Of a stretch of DNA of 64,000 nt, positions 9,038 to 18,131 are shown in pieces. Both the position numbers and the translations under genes were made by a program. Origin of the DNA: Pseudoxanthomonas sp. GM95. GTDB lineage: Bacteria; Pseudomonadota; Gammaproteobacteria; Xanthomonadales; Xanthomonadaceae. Under the pieces are notes generated by a model. The model was not told the origin of the DNA, made no database searches, and was given only the letters and a program-made list of their open reading frames with translations. The stretch covers positions 1,240,001-1,304,000 of the forward strand of contig NZ_FOAX01000002.1 of NCBI RefSeq assembly GCF_900109775.1, in the 5' to 3' direction. Numbering within the stretch: position 1 is the stretch's first letter; every line of letters begins with the position of its first letter.

Positions 9038-11788
9038 CTATTGGCGGGCGCGTTCGATCACATAGACCACGGCGCTGCGGCCGGGCAGGGTGAAGCGCCC
9101 GGTGGTGCGGTCGAAACGGGCCTGGGCCAGCTGTGGATCGGCGCGTGGGCGCGTCTCGCGTTGCACCGGATGCAGCACGTAAGGCTTGCCACGCGCGTCG
9201 GCGACCACGGGGGCGCGCGCATCCGGGCAGGCATTGAACAGGTAAAGCACTTCGGCGAAGCCATCGTTGCCGATGCGCTGTCCGTCGAGTTCACCGCCGT
9301 GTAGATGGCCCACGACGACGCACGCCGCGGTATCGCCCGACAGGGCGGGAAACCGCAGGCGCGCGCGGACCTCGTCGGCGGTACGCAGGCGAAACAGCGA
9401 TGAGCTGGCACGGATGCGCAGCCAGTCCTCAAAGCGCGCGCTGGCAAACGCGATCTCCGCAGCGCCTGGCTTCAAGTTGGGATCGGCGAGCTTGGGCGCC
9501 AGCAGCGGCCAGTCGGCCTGGTTGTCCGGCGCCGGCGGCAGGCCGTGGACGAAGCCATTGTCGGCCCCCGTCCACGTCAGCCGGTTGAACGCATCGCCCG
9601 AATCGAAGCTGTTGCGGTCCAGTGACTTGGAGCGCAGTCGTTCGCCGCCTGCATGGAAATACGCCGCGCCCTGGCTGAAGGCGACGGTCGCCAATCCCAG
9701 CGCCTGCATGCGCGCCAGGTCCATCGCGGTAGTGCCGTCTGGCGCACGCAGCGCGTCGATATCGAACAGGGTGTGGTTGTCGTGGTTCTCGACGTAATTG
9801 ACGACCTCGCCCGGCGCGGTCGCATAGCCGGCTGGCTGGCCGCGATAGTCCAGCGCATCGCCACGCACCGTGCGCGCGTCGTGCGTGGGCACGGGAAAGT
9901 CGACCAGCGTGCCGGCCAGGCCGAGCCTGAGCAGGTCGGCGGCATGGGCGAGGGCAGGTGAATCGGCGTCGCGTCGCCAGTCGGCGTTGAGCCAGCCAAC
10001 GTTGTCGCGCAGCGCGTCGCCGCGATCGCCCGGTGTCCCGCCGCGGATCGCATCGCGTGCACGGTCGGAGAACGTGCCGATGCCGGTGCCGCCAAGACGC
10101 CCCTGTGCGGCCTGGACGAAGCGCGCGCCATCGACGATCTCGCCGAAGTTCCAGCCTTCGCCGAGCAGCGGAATGTGGCGCCCGGCTGCCGCATCGACGG
10201 CGCGCTGCAAGGCCTCCATCGCGGCGCGCGGCTGGTGGCCCATCAGGTCGAAGCGGAACCCGTCGACGCGGTAGTCGCGTGCCCAGCGCACGGCGGTGTC
10301 GATCATCAGCCGCGCCATCATCCGGTGTTCGGTCGCGGTGTTGGCGCAGCAGGTGGAGGTGGCGACGCGGCCCTGGGCATCCAGTCGCTGGTAGTAGCCA
10401 GGCACGATCCGGTCCAGCACGGACGACGCCTGCTGGCCCGAGGCCGAGGTGTGGTTGTAGACCACGTCCATGCCCACGCGCAGCCCCAGCGCGTGCAGCG
10501 CCATCACCATCTGCCGGAACTCGATCACGCGTCGCGTGCCATCGGCCGCGTCGCTGGCATAGCTGCCTTCCGGCGCACCGAAGTGCAGCGGGTCGTAGCC
10601 CCAGTTGAAGCAGTCGCGTGCGGCGCTGGCCATCACGGCGGCCTGCTGCAGTTGGCTATCGGTGGGCGTCTGCGGAATCTGCGGCGTGACGCAGCCGGCT
10701 TCCGGCACGCTGGCGAAATCGAACGCGGGCAGCAGATGCACATCGGTCAGGCCGGCCTGCGCCAGCGCGGCCAGATGGTGCATCCCGTCGCTGCTCGTGT
10801 CGGTGAACGCGAGGTACTTGCCGCGGTGCGCGGCCGGCACGCTGGCATCGTCGCGCGAAAAATCACGCACATGCAGCTCGTAGATCGACAACTGGCTGTT
10901 GTCGTCCGCCGCCGGCGGGCGCGACTGCTGCCGCCAGCCCGGCGAGGCGAGTGCGGGGTCATCCAGATCGAGCACGACGCTGCGTTCGCCATTCACGCCC
11001 AGGCTGACGGCGTAGGGATCACTGACCCGATTGCGCACCAGCCCGGTGCCGGGCACGAACACGTCCACCAGAAAACGATAGAACGTGCCACCGCGCCTGC
11101 CGGCAAAGTGGCGCTGCCACACGCCCGTAGCAGCATCGCGCGTCATCGGCTGCATCTCGAACGCATCGCTGGCGTCGTCGTGATACAGGCACAGCTGCAC
11201 CGCGCGCGCGGTCGGTGCCCACAGCGCGAACTGCGTGGCGTTGGCGGTGAGCGTCGCGCCCAGCGGGACTTGTGCGGCCGCGGCATAGCGATCATCCAGC
11301 GCACCGGGCAACTGCAGGGCGGTGTGATCGATCACGCGGCCGTTGGCATCGAGCTGCGCGAGGACGACCTGGCCCTGCAGCAGCGTGTCGAGCTCGACCT
11401 GTATAGCGGGTGGTAGCGCCAGCGTGGCGCCGGCCCCGATGAAGCCGAACCGCTGGGTAAGGTCATCGGTCAGCGGCGCGTCGAAGCGCTGCAACGCGAT
11501 GCGGCGATCCGCGCCGAGCAGGCGGTCGCCTTCCAACTTCAAGGTTGGCGCGTCGGCGACGAACAACGCGTAACGCGCCTCCTGCGGATGGCCGGGCCAT
11601 CGCAGGTGCGCGGCATCCAGCCAGTACGCGCTGGCGGTCTTGTCGATGGCCGGTTGCGTGCTCGGTTGCAGCACGCGCGCGAACGCGGGGCCGTCGCAAT
11701 CGGACCGTGCATCTGCCCGCGCTGGCGCGGCCAGGTGCACCGCCAGCAGCAGCCCGGCCAGCCTGGCCGTGGCGCGCACGCCCATCAC
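9038..11788 (-). CDS. pulA: Exported pullulanase-type alpha-1,6-glucosidase (GH13)
   Basis: A 916-residue debranching enzyme that splits alpha-1,6 branch points in pullulan, amylopectin or limit dextrins. Residues 1-27 are a signal peptide (ending APARADA), so it is periplasmic, outer-membrane or secreted. An N-terminal beta-rich part precedes a carbohydrate-processing domain containing [11 protein letters not shown] (about 180-190), then the GH13 barrel with [13 protein letters not shown] and the catalytic residues Asp514 (DGFRFD), Glu544 (GEGW) and the VENHD motif. The C-terminal domain with VVVGHLHG is usual for this family. Its ATG overlaps the stop of the upstream alpha-glucosidase by 4 bp (ATGA), so the two are translationally coupled although one is exported and the other is not. 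Confidence 0.9.
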   Translation of the reverse strand: MMGVRATARLAGLLLAVHLAAPARADARSDCDGPAFARVLQPSTQPAIDKTASAYWLDAAHLRWPGHPQEARYALFVADAPTLKLEGDRLLGADRRIALQRFDAPLTDDLTQRFGFIGAGATLALPPAIQVELDTLLQGQVVLAQLDANGRVIDHTALQLPGALDDRYAAAAQVPLGATLTANATQFALWAPTARAVQLCLYHDDASDAFEMQPMTRDAATGVWQRHFAGRRGGTFYRFLVDVFVPGTGLVRNRVSDPYAVSLGVNGERSVVLDLDDPALASPGWRQQSRPPAADDNSQLSIYELHVRDFSRDDASVPAAHRGKYLAFTDTSSDGMHHLAALAQAGLTDVHLLPAFDFASVPEAGCVTPQIPQTPTDSQLQQAAVMASAARDCFNWGYDPLHFGAPEGSYASDAADGTRRVIEFRQMVMALHALGLRVGMDVVYNHTSASGQQASSVLDRIVPGYYQRLDAQGRVATSTCCANTATEHRMMARLMIDTAVRWARDYRVDGFRFDLMGHQPRAAMEALQRAVDAAAGRHIPLLGEGWNFGEIVDGARFVQAAQGRLGGTGIGTFSDRARDAIRGGTPGDRGDALRDNVGWLNADWRRDADSPALAHAADLLRLGLAGTLVDFPVPTHDARTVRGDALDYRGQPAGYATAPGEVVNYVENHDNHTLFDIDALRAPDGTTAMDLARMQALGLATVAFSQGAAYFHAGGERLRSKSLDRNSFDSGDAFNRLTWTGADNGFVHGLPPAPDNQADWPLLAPKLADPNLKPGAAEIAFASARFEDWLRIRASSSLFRLRTADEVRARLRFPALSGDTAACVVVGHLHGGELDGQRIGNDGFAEVLYLFNACPDARAPVVADARGKPYVLHPVQRETRPRADPQLAQARFDRTTGRFTLPGRSAVVYVIERARQ

Positions 11789-13392
11789 GCCAGTGTGGCG
11801 AACCAGCTACCGCGCGCGGGCAGGTCCAGCATGCGGTGGTCCAGCGTCGCGGCCGACAGGCCGTGACCGTCAAGCGCTGTCGCGGCGAAGCCTTCCGGCA
11901 GCGTCCAGGCGTGCGATTGTGCCGACAGGTTGAACACCACCAGCAGGCGCTGTCCGTCGTGCTCGCGCAGGAACGCCAGCACCGGTTCGTCGGTGGGCAA
12001 GAAGGTGATCTCGCCCTCGACCAGCGCGGTGTATTGGCGCCGCCAGGCCAGGAAGCGGCGCACGTGTTGCAGCACCGAGTCCGTATCGGCTTCCTGCGCG
12101 GCGACATTGCGCGCGCGATGTTCGGCCGGCACCGGCAGCCACGGCTGGCCGCTGCTGAAACCGCCGGCGTCGGCATCGCGCCACGGCAGCGGCGTGCGGC
12201 AGCCGTCGCGGCCCTTGAAGTTGGGCCAGAAGGTCTTGCCGTACGGATCCTGCAGCAGCTCGAACGGCACCTCGGCCTCGCTCAGGCCCAGTTCCTCGCC
12301 CTGGTACAGGCACACCGAGCCGCGCAGCGAGCACACCATCGCCACCAGCTGCGCGGCAAAGGCGTCATCGCCGGCGCCGCCCCAGCGCGAGACCGCACGC
12401 GGCACGTCGTGGTTGCTGATCGCCCAGCACGGCCAGCCGTCGCCCATCGCCGTTTCCAGCCGCGAGACAGTCTCGCGGATGTAGGCCGCGCTGAAGTCAT
12501 CGACCAGCAGCTCGAAGCTGTAGCCCATGTGCAGACGCGTCTTGCCGGTGTATTCGGCGGTGGTGGCCAGCGAATCCTCCGAGGAGATTTCGCCCAGCGC
12601 CGCCACGTCCGGATAGCGGTCCATCAACGCGCGCAGCTGCTCCAGGAACGGCAGCATCTCCGGGCGCGTGTTGTTGTAGTAGTGGTACTGGTAGGCGTAA
12701 GGGTTGTCCGGGCTGAAGCCGCGGCCCACGCGCTTGTCCTTGGGCTTGGGCGGGTTGTCGCGCAGCTGCGCGTCGTGGAAGCAGAAATTGATCGCGTCCA
12801 GGCGCATGCCGTCCACGCCGCGGTCCAGCCAGAACTGCACGTTGTCCAGCGTCGCCTGCTGCACCGCCGGGTTGTGGAAGTTCAGGTCCGGCTGCGCGCC
12901 CAGGAAGTTGTGCAGGTAGTACTGCTCGCGCCGCGGTTCCCAGCGCCAGGCCACGCCGCCGAACAGTGACATCCAGTTGTTGGGCGGAGTGCCGTCCTCC
13001 TGCGGATCGGCCCACACGTACCAGTCGGCCTTGGGGTTGTCGCGGCTCTGGCGGCTTTCCTGGAACCAGGCGTGCTGGTCCGAACAATGGCTCAGCACCT
13101 GGTCGATCATGACCTTGATGCCCAGGCCGTGCGCCTTGGCCAGCAGCGCATCGAAATCGGCCAGCGTGCCAAACAGCGGATCGACATCGCGGTAGTCGGC
13201 GATGTCGTAGCCGAAGTCGGCCATCGGCGACTTGAAGAACGGCGAGATCCAGATCGCGTCCACGCCCAGCGCGGCGATGTAGTCGAGCCCCTCGACGATG
13301 CCGGGCAGGTCGCCCACGCCATCGCCATTGGTGTCCTTGAAGCTGCGCGGATAGACCTGATAGATCACCGCGCCGCGCCACCAGTTGTTCAT
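11785..13392 (-). CDS. Cytoplasmic alpha-glucosidase (GH13, XgtA-like)
   Basis: A 535-residue enzyme hydrolysing or transferring terminal alpha-glucosyl residues from maltose and short maltooligosaccharides. It has no signal peptide. The N-terminus WWRGAVIYQVYPRSFKDTNG is typical of the oligo-1,6-glucosidase/alpha-glucosidase group. Catalytic residues are Asp199 (DGMRLD), Glu268 (LGEIS) and Asp329 (SNHD). Length and residue numbering agree closely with the Xanthomonas alpha-glucosidase XgtA (GH13 subfamily 23), known for strong glucosyl-transfer activity, so a transfer role is possible. The ATG follows GGGGAACGGCA. It is the first gene of a two-gene operon with the pullulanase and is divergent from the sugar symporter, with an operator 113 bp upstream. 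Confidence 0.9.
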   Translation of the reverse strand: MNNWWRGAVIYQVYPRSFKDTNGDGVGDLPGIVEGLDYIAALGVDAIWISPFFKSPMADFGYDIADYRDVDPLFGTLADFDALLAKAHGLGIKVMIDQVLSHCSDQHAWFQESRQSRDNPKADWYVWADPQEDGTPPNNWMSLFGGVAWRWEPRREQYYLHNFLGAQPDLNFHNPAVQQATLDNVQFWLDRGVDGMRLDAINFCFHDAQLRDNPPKPKDKRVGRGFSPDNPYAYQYHYYNNTRPEMLPFLEQLRALMDRYPDVAALGEISSEDSLATTAEYTGKTRLHMGYSFELLVDDFSAAYIRETVSRLETAMGDGWPCWAISNHDVPRAVSRWGGAGDDAFAAQLVAMVCSLRGSVCLYQGEELGLSEAEVPFELLQDPYGKTFWPNFKGRDGCRTPLPWRDADAGGFSSGQPWLPVPAEHRARNVAAQEADTDSVLQHVRRFLAWRRQYTALVEGEITFLPTDEPVLAFLREHDGQRLLVVFNLSAQSHAWTLPEGFAATALDGHGLSAATLDHRMLDLPARGSWFATLA

Positions 13393-13504
13393 TGCCGTTC
13401 CCCGATAGATCTGGCCGCGCGCGTGGACGAAGCGCGCTGGCCGAAGCGGGCGCCACTATTCCATGCGGGCCTGCGGTCGTCGCGGTCCCAAGGTCATGTG
13501 CGGC

Positions 13505-13520
13505 CATGAATACGTATGCA
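13505..13520. promoter_or_regulatory. Candidate LacI-family operator, copy 2
   Basis: CATGAATACGTATGCA is the exact reverse complement of the 16-base site at 4694-4709. It lies in the 392-bp gap between the divergent alpha-glucosidase (start 13392) and symporter (start 13785). The rest of that gap (13393-13784) shows no convincing gene; a 90-codon reading frame through it is Arg/Ala-rich and is judged spurious. Confidence 0.75.
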
Positions 13521-13784
13521 GCGCGTGGTCGCGTGCGCGGTCGAAGATCGGTATCGCAAGGGGACCTTCGATGCTTCATCCGCAGCGAGAAACGCCTTGA
13601 ATCAGGCGGTTTCGTGCGCAATTGCATCGGCGCGTTGCGGTCGTCGCGGTGCGCTTCGGGCAATGCGACGTTGTTTGCACTGCAGCATGGAAACCGCGAC
13701 GCCAACCGTCACCATGTCGGCACGCGACCCGCTGGCCTTGTCCAAGACGCCAGGCGCGCCGTCGCAAGGGGAACTCCACGCGTC

Positions 13785-15272
13785 ATGACCCGTACCCGCA
13801 CCCTGTCGTTCTGGCAGATCTGGAACATGTGCTTCGGCTTCCTTGGCATCCAGTTCGGCTTCGCCCTGCAGAACGCCAATGTCAGCCGCATCTTCCACAC
13901 CCTCGGCGCGTCGGTGGACGACATTCCCGTGCTGTGGATGGCTGCGCCGCTGACCGGACTGATCGTGCAGCCCATCGTCGGCTACCTGTCCGATCGCACC
14001 TGGACCGGGCTGGGCCGGCGCCGGCCGTACTTCCTGGTCGGTGCGGTGCTGGCCACGCTGGCGCTGCTGGCGATGCCGCATTCGCCGGCGCTGTGGATCG
14101 CCGCGGGCCTGCTGTGGGTGCTGGATGCCTCGATCAACATCTCGATGGAGCCGTTCCGCGCCTTCGTCGGCGACCTGTTGCCCACGCGCCAGCGCGCCTC
14201 GGGCTATGCGATGCAGAGCTTCTTCATCGGCGTAGGTTCGGTGGTGGCGAGTCTGCTGCCGTGGCTGCTGGCGCACTTCGGCGTGGCCAATACTGCCGGC
14301 CCGGGCGAGGTGCCGGACACGGTGCGTTACGCGTTCTACTTCGGCGGCGCGGTGCTGCTGCTGACCATCCTGTGGACGGTCTTCACCACGCGCGAGGACC
14401 CGCCGGGCCAGCTGGCGGGCGAGCTCGAAGCGCCCTCGGCGGAGATCGAACGCACGGGGTCGCCCGTCAATGCTGCCGTGCGCGTGCGCATCGGGATGGC
14501 CGCCCTGGTGCTGGGCCTGGCCGGCTGTGCGCTGGTCGCCGTGTTCGGCCTGGACAAGCAGCTCTACGTACTGGGCGGCGGCGCGGCGGTGTGTGGCGCG
14601 CTGCTGCTCGGCCGGCGCTACGCGCGCGGCGGCATGTATGCCGCCATCGTCGACGACCTGATGGACATGCCCACGACGATGCGCAAGCTGGCGCTGGTGC
14701 AGTTCTTCTCTTGGTTTGCGCTGTTCGCGATGTGGATCTACACCACCGATGCGGTGACCAGCACCCACTTCGGCACCAGCGATACGACCTCGATCGCCTA
14801 CAACGAGGGCGCGAACTGGGTCGGCGTGCTTTTCGCCGCCTACAACGGCTTCGCTGCGCTGGCCGCGATCGTGATCCCGTGGATGGTGCGTGCGATCGGA
14901 TTGCGCTGGAGCCACCTGCTCAACCTGTGCCTGGGCGGGGCAGGGTTCCTGTCCTTCCTGGTCTTCCGCGATCCGCACTGGCTGCTGCTGTCGATGGCCG
15001 GCGTGGGCTTCGCCTGGGCGTCGATCCTGTCCTTGCCTTACGCGCTGCTGTCCGACAGCGTGCCGGCGCAGAAGATGGGCCTGTACATGGGCATCTTCAA
15101 TTTCTTCATCGTCATCCCGCAGCTGGTGGCCGCCTCGATCCTGGGCCTGCTGGTCAAGACCGTGCTGGGCGGCGCGCCGATCAACGCGCTGGCCGTCGGT
15201 GGCCTGAGCCTGGTCGTGGCCGGCCTGTGCACGCTGCGCGTCCGCGAACCCCGCCTGGAATCCCACGCATGA
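13785..15272 (+). CDS. MFS sugar symporter (maltose/sucrose-type, GPH/SuT-like)
   Basis: A 495-residue inner-membrane carrier with about twelve hydrophobic segments. The N-terminal half contains LQNANVSRIFHTLGA and the loop YLSDRTWTGLGRRRPYF, which matches the Arg-rich loop of the sucrose/maltose transporters of xanthomonads and plants (GPH and SuT families). It would carry maltose or short maltodextrins from periplasm to cytoplasm with a proton. The ATG at 13785 follows AAGGGGAAC. The stop codon overlaps the next amylase start by 4 bp (ATGA), so the two form an operon. Substrate is inferred from neighbours, since sucrose carriers look the same. Confidence 0.87.
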   Translation: MTRTRTLSFWQIWNMCFGFLGIQFGFALQNANVSRIFHTLGASVDDIPVLWMAAPLTGLIVQPIVGYLSDRTWTGLGRRRPYFLVGAVLATLALLAMPHSPALWIAAGLLWVLDASINISMEPFRAFVGDLLPTRQRASGYAMQSFFIGVGSVVASLLPWLLAHFGVANTAGPGEVPDTVRYAFYFGGAVLLLTILWTVFTTREDPPGQLAGELEAPSAEIERTGSPVNAAVRVRIGMAALVLGLAGCALVAVFGLDKQLYVLGGGAAVCGALLLGRRYARGGMYAAIVDDLMDMPTTMRKLALVQFFSWFALFAMWIYTTDAVTSTHFGTSDTTSIAYNEGANWVGVLFAAYNGFAALAAIVIPWMVRAIGLRWSHLLNLCLGGAGFLSFLVFRDPHWLLLSMAGVGFAWASILSLPYALLSDSVPAQKMGLYMGIFNFFIVIPQLVAASILGLLVKTVLGGAPINALAVGGLSLVVAGLCTLRVREPRLESHA

Positions 15273-16942
15273 AATGTTTCCCGATCTCGCTACTGGCGCT
15301 GGCCACGATCCTGGCGCTGCCCGCCCACGCGCAGCAGACGCCAGTCGACGACCTGTACGGCACGCTCGAACCCTTCGCCAGCGAGTCGATCTATTTCGTG
15401 GTGACCGACCGCTTCGTCAACGGCGATCCGTCCAACGACCATCGCAATCAGGGCGGCAAACACCGCACCTTCGACATCCCCACGCCGGGCGCGCCAGCGG
15501 GGCAGAGCGACAACATCGGCTACCTCGGCGGCGACTTCAAAGGCATCGTCGACAACGCCGGCTACATCCGCGACATGGGCTTCAGTGCAGTGTGGGTGAC
15601 GCCGATCGTGGACAACCCGGACGAGGCCTTCACCGGCGGCAAGCCGGTGAGCTGGGGCAGTTCGCTGACTGACCAGGGCAAGACCGGTTACCACGGCTAC
15701 TGGGGTGTGAACTTCTACAAGCTGGATGAGCACCTGCCCAGCAAGGGTTTGGATTTCGCCGGCTTCACCAAGGCCATGAAGGGCCAGCAGCTGGACGTGG
15801 TGCTGGATATCGTCGCCAATCACGGCTCGCCCGCGTTCTCGATGCCCAAGGCGCAGCCCAAGTTCGGCCAGCTCTTCGACAAGGACGGCCACAAGCTGGC
15901 CGACCACCAGAACCTCGACCCGGCCAAGCTCGATCCGCAGCACACCCCGATGCACGCGTTCTACAACACTGGCGGCGGCCTGGCCGAGCTGTCGGACCTG
16001 GCCGAGGACAATCCGGCGGTGCTGGAGTATCTGGTCGGCGCTTACTCGCAGTGGATCGACCAGGGCGCCGCGGCGTTCCGCGTGGACACCATCGGCTGGA
16101 TGCCGCACAGCTTCTGGAAGAAATTCGCCGATCGCATCCGTGCCAAGCGGCCGGGCTTCTTCATGTTCGGCGAGGCCTTCGATTACGACGCGGCGTTCAT
16201 CGCCGGGCATACGCTGGATCGCAACGGCCACTACAGCGTGCTGGACTTCCCGCAGCGCGGGAAGCTGTCCAAGGTGTTCGGCAAGGACGGCGGCGGCTTT
16301 GATGAGCTGGAGCGCACGCTGTATCTGGAAGACGGCCCGTACGCCAATCCGTACGACCTGGTCACCTTCTACGACAACCACGACATGGCGCGCCTGGATG
16401 CCAGTGACAACGGCTTCATCGACGCACACAACTGGCTGTTTACCGCGCGCGGCATTCCGGCCGTGTACTACGGTTCGGAAACCGGCTTCATGCGTGGCGC
16501 GGCTGAACACGCCGGCAACCGCAACTATTACGGGCAGGAACGCGTCAACGCGGCGAACGACAGCGCGATCTATCGCAACCTCAAGCGCATCGCCAACCTG
16601 CGTCGCGATTCGATCGCCCTGCAACGCGGGCTGCAGCTCAATCTGGCGATGAAGGGCGACACCGCCGCGTTTTACCGCGTGTATGAGCACGACGGCAAAG
16701 CGCAAACCGCCTTGGTCCTGCTCAACAAGGCCGATGCCGCGTCGACGGTCATGCTGGACAAGCTGCTGCAGCCCGGCGTGTGGCGCGATGGTTTCGATGC
16801 ATCCACGGTGCAGGTGGCCGAAGCGGCGCGGATCGAAGTGCCGGCGCACGGCGTGCGGGTGCTGTTCTACGACCAGCCGCTGGACAACGCGGCCCTGCGC
16901 GGGCGCCTGGCCGAAGACATGGGCCATCGGCTGCGCGACTGA
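15269..16942 (+). CDS. Exported alpha-amylase family protein (GH13)
   Basis: A 557-residue exported glycoside hydrolase. The signal peptide is short (1-22, ending PAHAQ). The GH13 barrel begins with ESIYFVVTDRFVNGDPSN. Catalytic residues are Asp273 (FRVD), Glu302 (FGEAF) and Asp372 (YDNHD). It differs from the other amylase of this locus in lacking a long C-terminal extension, and the very short C-terminal beta domain is followed directly by the stop. It overlaps the symporter stop by 4 bp and ends at a strong terminator, so it is the last gene of that operon. Cyclodextrinase or maltogenic activity is possible; the sequence alone does not decide. Confidence 0.88.
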   Translation: MKCFPISLLALATILALPAHAQQTPVDDLYGTLEPFASESIYFVVTDRFVNGDPSNDHRNQGGKHRTFDIPTPGAPAGQSDNIGYLGGDFKGIVDNAGYIRDMGFSAVWVTPIVDNPDEAFTGGKPVSWGSSLTDQGKTGYHGYWGVNFYKLDEHLPSKGLDFAGFTKAMKGQQLDVVLDIVANHGSPAFSMPKAQPKFGQLFDKDGHKLADHQNLDPAKLDPQHTPMHAFYNTGGGLAELSDLAEDNPAVLEYLVGAYSQWIDQGAAAFRVDTIGWMPHSFWKKFADRIRAKRPGFFMFGEAFDYDAAFIAGHTLDRNGHYSVLDFPQRGKLSKVFGKDGGGFDELERTLYLEDGPYANPYDLVTFYDNHDMARLDASDNGFIDAHNWLFTARGIPAVYYGSETGFMRGAAEHAGNRNYYGQERVNAANDSAIYRNLKRIANLRRDSIALQRGLQLNLAMKGDTAAFYRVYEHDGKAQTALVLLNKADAASTVMLDKLLQPGVWRDGFDASTVQVAEAARIEVPAHGVRVLFYDQPLDNAALRGRLAEDMGHRLRD

Positions 16943-16965
16943 GCGTGGTGTTCGCCAGAAAGCAG

Positions 16966-16994
16966 GAAGGCGCCCTCGGGCGCCTTCGTTGTTT
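16966..16994 (+). terminator. Terminator between amylase and lacI
   Basis: AAGGCGCCC pairs with GGGCGCCTT around a two-base loop, followed by TCGTTGTTT. It sits between the convergent amylase stop (16942) and the LacI stop (17012). The T-run is interrupted, so efficiency is uncertain. Confidence 0.7.
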
Positions 16995-17011
16995 CATGCC
17001 TGATGTGTCGT

Positions 17012-18058
17012 TCAACGGCAGCGCGTCGAACCCCGCAGGGCCAGCTTCACCGGGATCGTCTGGCTCTCCACCGGCTGCCCGTGGATCAGCTGCAGCAGGG
17101 TGTCCACCAGCAGCATGCCGGCCTGCCGCGTGTCCTGCTGCACGGTGGACAGGCCGGGCGCGACGAAGCCGGCCAGCGGGATGTCATCGAAACCGGCCAC
17201 CGCCACGTCGTCTGGGATCCGGCATCCGGCTTCCAGCAGCGCCTTCATCGCGCCGATGGCGATCAGGTCGCTCGCGCCGAACAGCGCATCGAAGGCCACG
17301 CCTCGCTCCAGCAAGGTGCGCGCCGCGTCGTAGCCGGATTGCTCGCTGGTTTCCGCATCGACCTGCAGGGCCGGATCGGCCGCGATGCCGGCCTCGGCCA
17401 AGGCCGCGACCACGCCGCGATGGCGCTCCTGGAACTCGGGGTAATGGGCCGAGGCATGGCCGACGAACGCGATGCGCTGTCGCCCCTGCGCGATCAAGTG
17501 CGCGGCGATGTCGTGCCCGCCCTGGAAGTTGTCGCAGCCGATAGACACGCCCGGCTGGCCAGGCAGCACCGCGCCCCAGCGCACGAAGCGCGTGCCCTGT
17601 TGCTGCAGCCGCTCCAACCGCACGCGCGACTGCAGGTAATCGCCGTAGCCCAGCAGGATCAGGCCATCGGCCTTCTTGCTGTCCTCGTAATCGGCCTGCC
17701 AGTCGTTGGAAAGCTGTTGGAAGGAAATCAGCAGGTCGTAGCCATGCAGCGCGCAGGCGCGGGTGATCGAGCCGAGCATCGACAGGAAGAACGGATTGAT
17801 CGCCGATTCGTCCGGCGTCGGGTCTTCGAAGAACAGCAGGGCCAGCGTCCCGGTGTGCTGGGTGCGCAGATTGGAGGCGTTCTTGTCGACCTTGTAATGC
17901 AGTTCCTCGGCGATGGCCAGGATGCGCCGACGCGTTTCCTCGTTGACCATCGGGCTGCCGCGCAGGGCGCGCGACACGGTGGGCTGGGAGACGCCGGCGC
18001 GGTGCGCGATATCCAGCGACGTGGCCTTGCCTTTGATCGGTTGGTGCACGGGGATCAC
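17012..18058 (-). CDS. LacI-family transcriptional regulator of the starch locus
   Basis: A 348-residue sugar-responsive regulator. The N-terminal helix-turn-helix reads SLDIAHRAGVSQPTVSRALR (about 14-33), followed by the hinge and a periplasmic-binding-protein-like effector domain ending in AGFDDIPLAGF and STVQQD. The GTG at 18058 is taken as the start because it sits about 13 residues before the helix-turn-helix; a second GTG at 18049 is possible, and longer reading frames lack homology-like sequence. No clear ribosome site is seen. It is convergent with the amylase operon. The likely target is the 16-bp palindrome found twice in the locus, and the likely inducer is maltose or a related sugar, both inferred. 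Confidence 0.87.
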   Translation of the reverse strand: MIPVHQPIKGKATSLDIAHRAGVSQPTVSRALRGSPMVNEETRRRILAIAEELHYKVDKNASNLRTQHTGTLALLFFEDPTPDESAINPFFLSMLGSITRACALHGYDLLISFQQLSNDWQADYEDSKKADGLILLGYGDYLQSRVRLERLQQQGTRFVRWGAVLPGQPGVSIGCDNFQGGHDIAAHLIAQGRQRIAFVGHASAHYPEFQERHRGVVAALAEAGIAADPALQVDAETSEQSGYDAARTLLERGVAFDALFGASDLIAIGAMKALLEAGCRIPDDVAVAGFDDIPLAGFVAPGLSTVQQDTRQAGMLLVDTLLQLIHGQPVESQTIPVKLALRGSTRCR

Positions 18059-18131
18059 GCGGTGTGTTGCGGTGCGTCGATCATGCCACGCACGCCAAAA
18101 TCGGCGTGCTGCGCCGCAGTAATGCTTTGGT

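Noticed and set aside
13516..13788. A 90-codon frame between the divergent glucosidase and symporter
   Set aside because: It ends in an ATGA overlap with the symporter start, which looked interesting, but it begins inside the operator palindrome, has no ribosome site and is Arg/Ala/Ser-rich.
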